Source: a virus
Direction: 5' to 3' (one strand)
Length of the DNA: 45,108 nt
IMG/VR virus record: IMGVR_UViG_3300036669_000019
Location: 1 to 45,108 of that record
Within the stretch, counting starts at the first letter, position 1; the number at the start of each line of letters is the position of its first letter. The position numbers were made by a program, and so were the translations under genes. Positions 41,425 through 45,108 of the stretch are shown here, in pieces. The notes beneath the pieces were generated by a model that searched no databases, was not told where the DNA came from, and saw only the letters and a program-made list of their open reading frames with translations.

Positions 41425-41703
41425 ATGGAATATTTAAAAGAATGGAAAGAGTTCAATCCTGTATTAGATTTAAAAGTAAAGGAGTATGTGAGTATGAATA
41501 AGTACAACCTACCAGATTTATGGAACAAGAGTTTGTCTGAGGACGAAAATGTAGATTCTATGATTGAGTACTTTACTAAGTATCCAAATGAAATGGTACA
41601 TTCTATAAGCAATGATAACATAAGAAAAGCGAGTCAGAAATCTAACTCGCTTGAATATGTGCCTATTCTACAGAATATAGGAGGTCATTCTTTCGAAGCC
41701 TAA
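41425..41703 (+). CDS. small hypothetical protein, convergent with clp gene
   Basis: A 92-residue charged helical protein (MEYLKEWKEFNPVLDLKVKE...) that I do not recognise. It starts 4 bases after the tube-like gene and is probably translated with it. Its stop overlaps that of the minus-strand Clp gene by 3 bases (41700-41703). Its N-terminal YLKEWKEF only loosely resembles the CTS-like pattern. Confidence 0.55.
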   Translation: MEYLKEWKEFNPVLDLKVKEYVSMNKYNLPDLWNKSLSEDENVDSMIEYFTKYPNEMVHSISNDNIRKASQKSNSLEYVPILQNIGGHSFEA

Positions 41704-43841
41704 ATTTCTTCGTCCTTAGACTTAGAAACTCTCTTCTTTCTTTTCTTACCAAGACTAACTACTGACTCATCCAAATCTTTATCATAGCTAATTGTTAGTG
41801 TAGAACCCTCTTTAGGACTTTCTTGGATGATAAACTCTGTTACATAATCATCAATCCAAGTCTGTAAAGCTCTTTTAAGAGGTCTAGCACCACTATCTAA
41901 GTTATAACCAACATCTAGAAGGTGTTCCTTCAATTCATCTGTTACAATTAGATTATATCCAATATCAGAACCTCTTTTAAGTGTCTTAGTAATTTCAAGT
42001 TCAACAATCTTCATAATGTCATCTCTGTCCAAATCTTTGAAGTAGATAATATCATCTAATCTATTGATAAACTCTGGTGGAAAAGCCACACTTAATTCCT
42101 TTTGTAAAATAGCTTTAACTTTATTGTGTTCTTTCTCAACTGATGTTTTTGTTGAGAAGCCTAGTCCAGTTCCAAAACTCTTAACCTTTCTAGTACCAAC
42201 GTTTGATGTCATCAGAATAACACAATTCTTAAAAGATACTTTTCTTCCATGTGAATCTGTTACAACTCCATCATCTAACATTTGTAAAAATAGATTGACA
42301 ACATCAGGGTGGGCTTTCTCAATTTCATCAAAAAGAATAACAGAGTAAGGCTTTCTCCTTACCTTATCCAATACATTACTATCTTCATATCCAACATACC
42401 CAGGTGCAGAACCTTGGATTCTAGTAAGGGAGACTTTCTCCATGTATTCAGACATATCTAAACGAATAATAGAATCCTCTGAGTCAAACATATACTTAGC
42501 AATTTGTTTAGCCAATTCAGTTTTACCAACTCCACTATTACCAATTAGTATTCCTGAGAAAATTGGCTTGTTAGGATCTTTCATACCAACTCTACCTCTC
42601 TGTATAGCTTGTACTACTTTTTTAACTGCTTTGTCTTGACCAACAACGTTATTTGAAATAACATCAAACATTTTGGCTAATTTAGAATTTTCTTTTTGCC
42701 CAACCTTACTAACAGGAACTCCAGTTATCATAGATACTACTTGTGCAACATCTTCTTGTGACACAACTTGTGGGTTATTTTTAGTATCTTCTTCCCACTT
42801 ATCTCTAGCCAATTCTAATTCGGCATCAAGTTCTTTCTCAACATCTCTAAGTCTAGCAGCTTGTTCATATTTTTGAGACCTAATTACTTTTTTCTTTTCT
42901 TCTTTAATATCCTCAATCTTTTTCTCGATTTCAGTTATCCTTTTAGGAACAACTATATTTGAGATATGAACTCTTGATCCTGCCTCATCTAATGCATCAA
43001 TTGCTTTGTCTGGTAAGAATCTATCACTCATATATCTGACTGTAAGATCAACACAAGATTCAATTGCCTCTTGTGAGTAAACCACATTATGATGCTTCTC
43101 ATATTTATCTTTGATGTTTCCTATGATTTGTAAAGTTTCCTCTGGTGTGGCAGGTTCTACGATTACTTTTTGAAATCTTCTTTCCAAAGCAGCATCTTTC
43201 TCAACATGCTTTCTGTATTCGTCTAATGTTGTTGCACCAATTATCTGAATTTCACCACGTGCTAATGCTGGTTTGAACATATTGGAGGCATCTAGGCTAC
43301 CAGATGCTCCACCAGCACCAACCATAGTATGAATTTCATCGATAAAAAGAATAACATTTGGCTCATCTTCTATTTCACTCATAAGAGCCTTAACTCTTTC
43401 TTCAAATTGACCCCTATATTTAGTACCAGCGACCATAGATGCTAAGTCTAACATAACAATTCTTTTATCAAAAAGAACTCTACTTACCTTTCTCTGTACA
43501 ATTCTAAGTGCTAGACCTTCTGCAATAGAAGATTTACCAACACCAGCTTCACCAATGAGAATAGGATTGTTCTTTTTTCTCCTAGATAAAATTTGAGAAA
43601 CACGTTCTATTTCTTTATCTCTACCAACAATAGGATCTAGCTTACCATCTTCTGCCATATTAGTAAGATCTCTACTATATGTATCAAGGACAGGAGTCTT
43701 AGATTTACCATTCTTCTTGTCAGGGACTTTAAAATCTTCATCTGGTGGTCCATCATCTGCAATAGAGTTTTTCACATCGATAGTTTTCCTTAAGTAATCT
43801 TTCCCTTCTTTGTCTTTTTGCATAATTTGATTTTTATTCAT
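41700..43841 (-). CDS. ClpC/ClpA-like AAA+ unfoldase lacking N-domain
   Basis: A 713-residue two-ring AAA+ (HSP100) protein. Ring 1: GEAGVGKS (residues 97-104), LFIDEIHTMVGAG, GATTLDEYRKH and an Arg finger region ALERRFQ. The middle region includes KYEQAARLRDVEKELD, a UVR-like motif as in ClpC. Ring 2: GNSGVGKT (about 433-440), RLDMSEYMEK, pore loop GSAPGYVGYE, LFDEIEKAHPDV, TSNVGTR and EFINRLDD. GTGLGFSTK contains Leu-Gly-Phe, like the ClpP-docking loop of ClpA/ClpC. The usual N-terminal adaptor domain is replaced by a charged 50-residue stretch. It should unfold proteins and may hijack the host ClpP; no clpP is in the window. Confidence 0.9.
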   Translation of the reverse strand: MNKNQIMQKDKEGKDYLRKTIDVKNSIADDGPPDEDFKVPDKKNGKSKTPVLDTYSRDLTNMAEDGKLDPIVGRDKEIERVSQILSRRKKNNPILIGEAGVGKSSIAEGLALRIVQRKVSRVLFDKRIVMLDLASMVAGTKYRGQFEERVKALMSEIEDEPNVILFIDEIHTMVGAGGASGSLDASNMFKPALARGEIQIIGATTLDEYRKHVEKDAALERRFQKVIVEPATPEETLQIIGNIKDKYEKHHNVVYSQEAIESCVDLTVRYMSDRFLPDKAIDALDEAGSRVHISNIVVPKRITEIEKKIEDIKEEKKKVIRSQKYEQAARLRDVEKELDAELELARDKWEEDTKNNPQVVSQEDVAQVVSMITGVPVSKVGQKENSKLAKMFDVISNNVVGQDKAVKKVVQAIQRGRVGMKDPNKPIFSGILIGNSGVGKTELAKQIAKYMFDSEDSIIRLDMSEYMEKVSLTRIQGSAPGYVGYEDSNVLDKVRRKPYSVILFDEIEKAHPDVVNLFLQMLDDGVVTDSHGRKVSFKNCVILMTSNVGTRKVKSFGTGLGFSTKTSVEKEHNKVKAILQKELSVAFPPEFINRLDDIIYFKDLDRDDIMKIVELEITKTLKRGSDIGYNLIVTDELKEHLLDVGYNLDSGARPLKRALQTWIDDYVTEFIIQESPKEGSTLTISYDKDLDESVVSLGKKRKKRVSKSKDEEI

Positions 43842-43969
43842 AATGTTTATAGTGATTAATAAGTATTTTGTTTCTTAAATATGGACAAATATACAAAATA
43901 GTTTTAATTAAATTGTTATAATTTGCTCAATAATTTTTTAGTTTTTATAACCAACTGATTCATTGTGTT

Positions 43970-44309
43970 TTAATGAAGTATTTTTTTTAATTTGTAGCTT
44001 CTTATTTCTTGTTTGCTTAATCTTACAAAGTAATCACTGCAAAAAGTAATATGCATTGATTTAGAATTGGGATTATATCCATACGTAACATTTTTAACAA
44101 ATGTGTTATAAAAATTAAACACATTGCTATTAACATTAAATTTGTACATATTTTTTAGTTTATTCAATAGATCCAAATCTAAATTTGTAATAATTGACCA
44201 ATCTATAGAAGGTATTACATCAGTGTATGTTGTATATGAATTTGATAGAGTGTTAAAATCAATAACTTCTATTCTTCCTATCCCCCTCTATATTAATTTC
44301 AGTTATCAT
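43970..44309 (-). pseudogene. small gene with one-base frameshift in a G5 run
   Basis: The start ATG overlaps the stop of the upstream frame (ATGA, 44306-44309) and reads MITEINIEG. At GGGGG (44282-44286 on the opposite strand) the frame breaks. Removing one G restores a single protein of about 112 residues, continuing IGRIEVIDFNTLSNSYTTYT and then through MDLLNKLKNMYKFNVNSN to KKILH. The intact 68-residue tail alone is open at 43970-44176. Either a natural frameshift or a homopolymer error in the assembly explains it. The function is unknown. Confidence 0.6.
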
Positions 44310-44803
44310 GCTAGTCTAAGCGGGTATATTAAGTTTCTTATAAATACATTTTCCTCACCACCTATTGTATCAACCCATTCTTCATAAGATTGACCACCAA
44401 GAATGTCAGTGTCATATTCAGGATATTTTTTCCTATTAAAAACTCTCTCGTCTATTATTAGACAAAAGGCAGTTAATTGATCCCCGAGATCTGGTTCGTA
44501 AAAATCACTTGTTAGGATACCTCTATCAGTTAACATCTTGTGATAATTATTGAGACTACCTAGACAATTACCATCAATACCTTTTCTGATGTTAGTAGTA
44601 CCACCATTTAATATAACAAAAGTTTCGTGATTATCTGCCCAATCTATATACTGTTTATGATATTTATTAAAGGAATTGAGTTTAGTAACATTTCTTCCAT
44701 ATCTAACTACGGAGTGTCCAAACTGTATTCCCTTTTGTATGTCCTATATATTATAAGGGACTAGTCCATACATTCTTAATTCTAGATTTTCTTCTTTTTT
44801 CAT
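44306..44803 (-). pseudogene. conserved phage protein interrupted by in-frame TAG
   Basis: From the ATG at 44803 the frame reads MKKEENLELRMYGLVPYNI, then TAG at codon 20 (44744-44746). It continues uninterrupted as DIQKGIQFGHSVVRYGRNV and FVILNGGTTN to RNLIYPLRLA, ending TGA-TAA. I recognise the MYGLVPYN...IQKGIQ.GHSVV.YG pattern as one seen in phage hypothetical proteins, and IQKGIQFGHSVV recalls the peptidyl-tRNA hydrolase 2 helix only loosely. One substitution would restore a 165-residue protein. Re-initiation at a later Met, suppression, or a base-call error are the alternatives. The gene is coupled to the frameshifted gene downstream. Confidence 0.6.
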
Positions 44804-44821
44804 AATTTTTTAATTAAATTT

Positions 44822-44852
44822 AAAAAGTTTATCTTTAAAAGATAAACTTTTT
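44822..44852. terminator. strong bidirectional hairpin
   Basis: AAAAAGTTTATCTTT and its exact complement separated by one base, ending in a T-run. It separates the broken genes at 43.97-44.80 kb from the tRNA-like region. Confidence 0.8.
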
Positions 44853-44935
44853 TACAAAGGGCTATGATTTTATCCTTCGAGATGGGAAGGGCTTATCACA
44901 ATTAAGCTTTGCCTATTATACTAGCACCCAATTAG

Positions 44936-45023
44936 TGAGAGAGGATAGGATTCGAACCCCGAAGTCTGTTAAGACACTCATATTACTTTATATAAGCCCA
45001 TTTGACCACTCTGGAACTCTCTC
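44936..45023 (-). tRNA. tRNA-Tyr-like sequence with aberrant arms
   Basis: On the minus strand the 5' GAGAGAG pairs with CTCTCTC, followed by A as discriminator. The D arm is TTCCAGAGTGGTCAAATGG, and the long variable region ends ACAGACTTC. GTTC...GAG, ACAGACTTCG and TTCGAATCC line up closely with bacterial tRNA-Tyr. The anticodon arm is wrong, however: CTTAT/ATGAG enclose 10 bases (containing GTA) instead of 7, and the T stem has an extra base and mismatches. It is either a decayed tRNA gene or carries sequence errors. The stretch 44862-44928 next to it has two tRNA-like hairpins but no complete fold. Confidence 0.45.
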
Positions 45024-45028
45024 ATATT

Positions 45029-45108
45029 CTATACTTTTTCAAATCCACATCTTTTAAGATAGCCTTGTCCAACTTCTGTACCTAACCATTGTACAGTAGA
45101 ATTTACAA
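45029..45108 (-). CDS. 3' end of a gene running off the window
   Basis: The minus-strand frame open from the window edge ends VNSTVQWLGTEVGQGYLKRC, then GFEKV and TAG at 45029-45031. The segment QWLGTEVGQ faintly recalls the REFLQ-GTE region of phage deoxynucleotide monophosphate kinases, but 25 residues are too few to name it. It lies 6 bases upstream of the tRNA-like sequence on the same strand. Confidence 0.5.
   Translation of the reverse strand, partial: VNSTVQWLGTEVGQGYLKRCGFEKV

Noticed and set aside
44862-44928. A second complete tRNA gene on the minus strand
   Set aside because: Two hairpins (GCTTA/TAAGC with 7-base loop; CCTTC/GAAGG) resemble tRNA arms, but the acceptor stem is bulged and the D arm and TTC loop are missing.
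1-45108. Reassignment of TAG or TGA as a sense codon
   Set aside because: Nearly all genes are intact in the standard code, and several end in TAG (nrdB, ssDNA-binding protein, cas3, the Clp gene). Only one in-frame TAG and one in-frame TGA were found, both explainable by point changes or errors.

Overview
The window is a strongly A+T-rich piece of a large tailed-phage (probably myovirus-like) genome that most likely infects a Bacteroidota host. The phage assignment rests on a gp6/baseplate-J-like protein, two other probable tail or baseplate proteins, a gp32-like ssDNA-binding protein, two free-standing homing endonucleases, ribonucleotide reductase and nucleotide-metabolism genes, and tightly packed genes on both strands. 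The host guess rests on start codons preceded by A-rich TAAATAAA-type leaders instead of Shine-Dalgarno sequences, and on a promoter of the Bacteroidota type (TTG-N19-TAnnTTTG) in front of the cas operon. No host gene or integration site is visible, and the window has no natural ends.

Layout. 1-2.4 kb: baseplate genes on the minus strand. 2.5-3.8 kb: a membrane-anchored protein and a guanylate-kinase-like P-loop protein. 3.85-13.08 kb: twelve tandem minus-strand paralogues of a leucine-rich-repeat (LRR) protein, interrupted once by an unrelated Gly/Ser-rich gene. 13.1-17.4 kb: a J-domain protein, an EDxHD-type homing endonuclease, a probable virion protein and a GIY-YIG endonuclease. 17.4-24.4 kb: small proteins, an IMPDH/GMP-reductase-like enzyme, a candidate structured small RNA, the RNR small subunit, a 2H phosphoesterase and a DEDDh exonuclease. 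24.5-27.1 kb: a gp32-like ssDNA-binding protein and two probable phage accessory genes. 27.1-38.66 kb: a type I-B-like CRISPR-Cas locus (cas6-cas8-cas7-cas5-cas3-cas2) followed by an array of 58 recognisable repeats plus one ghost repeat. 38.8-41.7 kb: structural genes. 41.7-43.8 kb: a ClpC-like AAA+ unfoldase. 43.97-45.1 kb: two genes broken by point lesions, a tRNA-Tyr-like sequence and the 3' end of another gene.

Two things stand out. First, the phage carries a complete-looking type I interference module with a very long array and cas2, but cas1 and cas4 are absent from their usual place. Second, all twelve LRR paralogues and several unrelated small proteins, including a 2H phosphoesterase, start with a short basic/aromatic segment ending in (I/L)-x-Glu, such as IFE-S, INE-S or IKE-S. 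That resembles the capsid-targeting sequence of T4 internal proteins and the (I/L)-x-E site of its prohead protease. I infer, without proof, a set of proteins packaged in the capsid and delivered with the DNA. The expanded LRR family would then be a repertoire of host-interacting effectors, and the 2H phosphoesterase a possible injected counter-defence enzyme.

A recurring TTTAATATATA-like element lies just upstream of many genes and is a candidate phage-specific promoter. The cas operon lacks it and has a host-type promoter instead, which would fit early expression of CRISPR-Cas and later expression of structural and putative packaged proteins.
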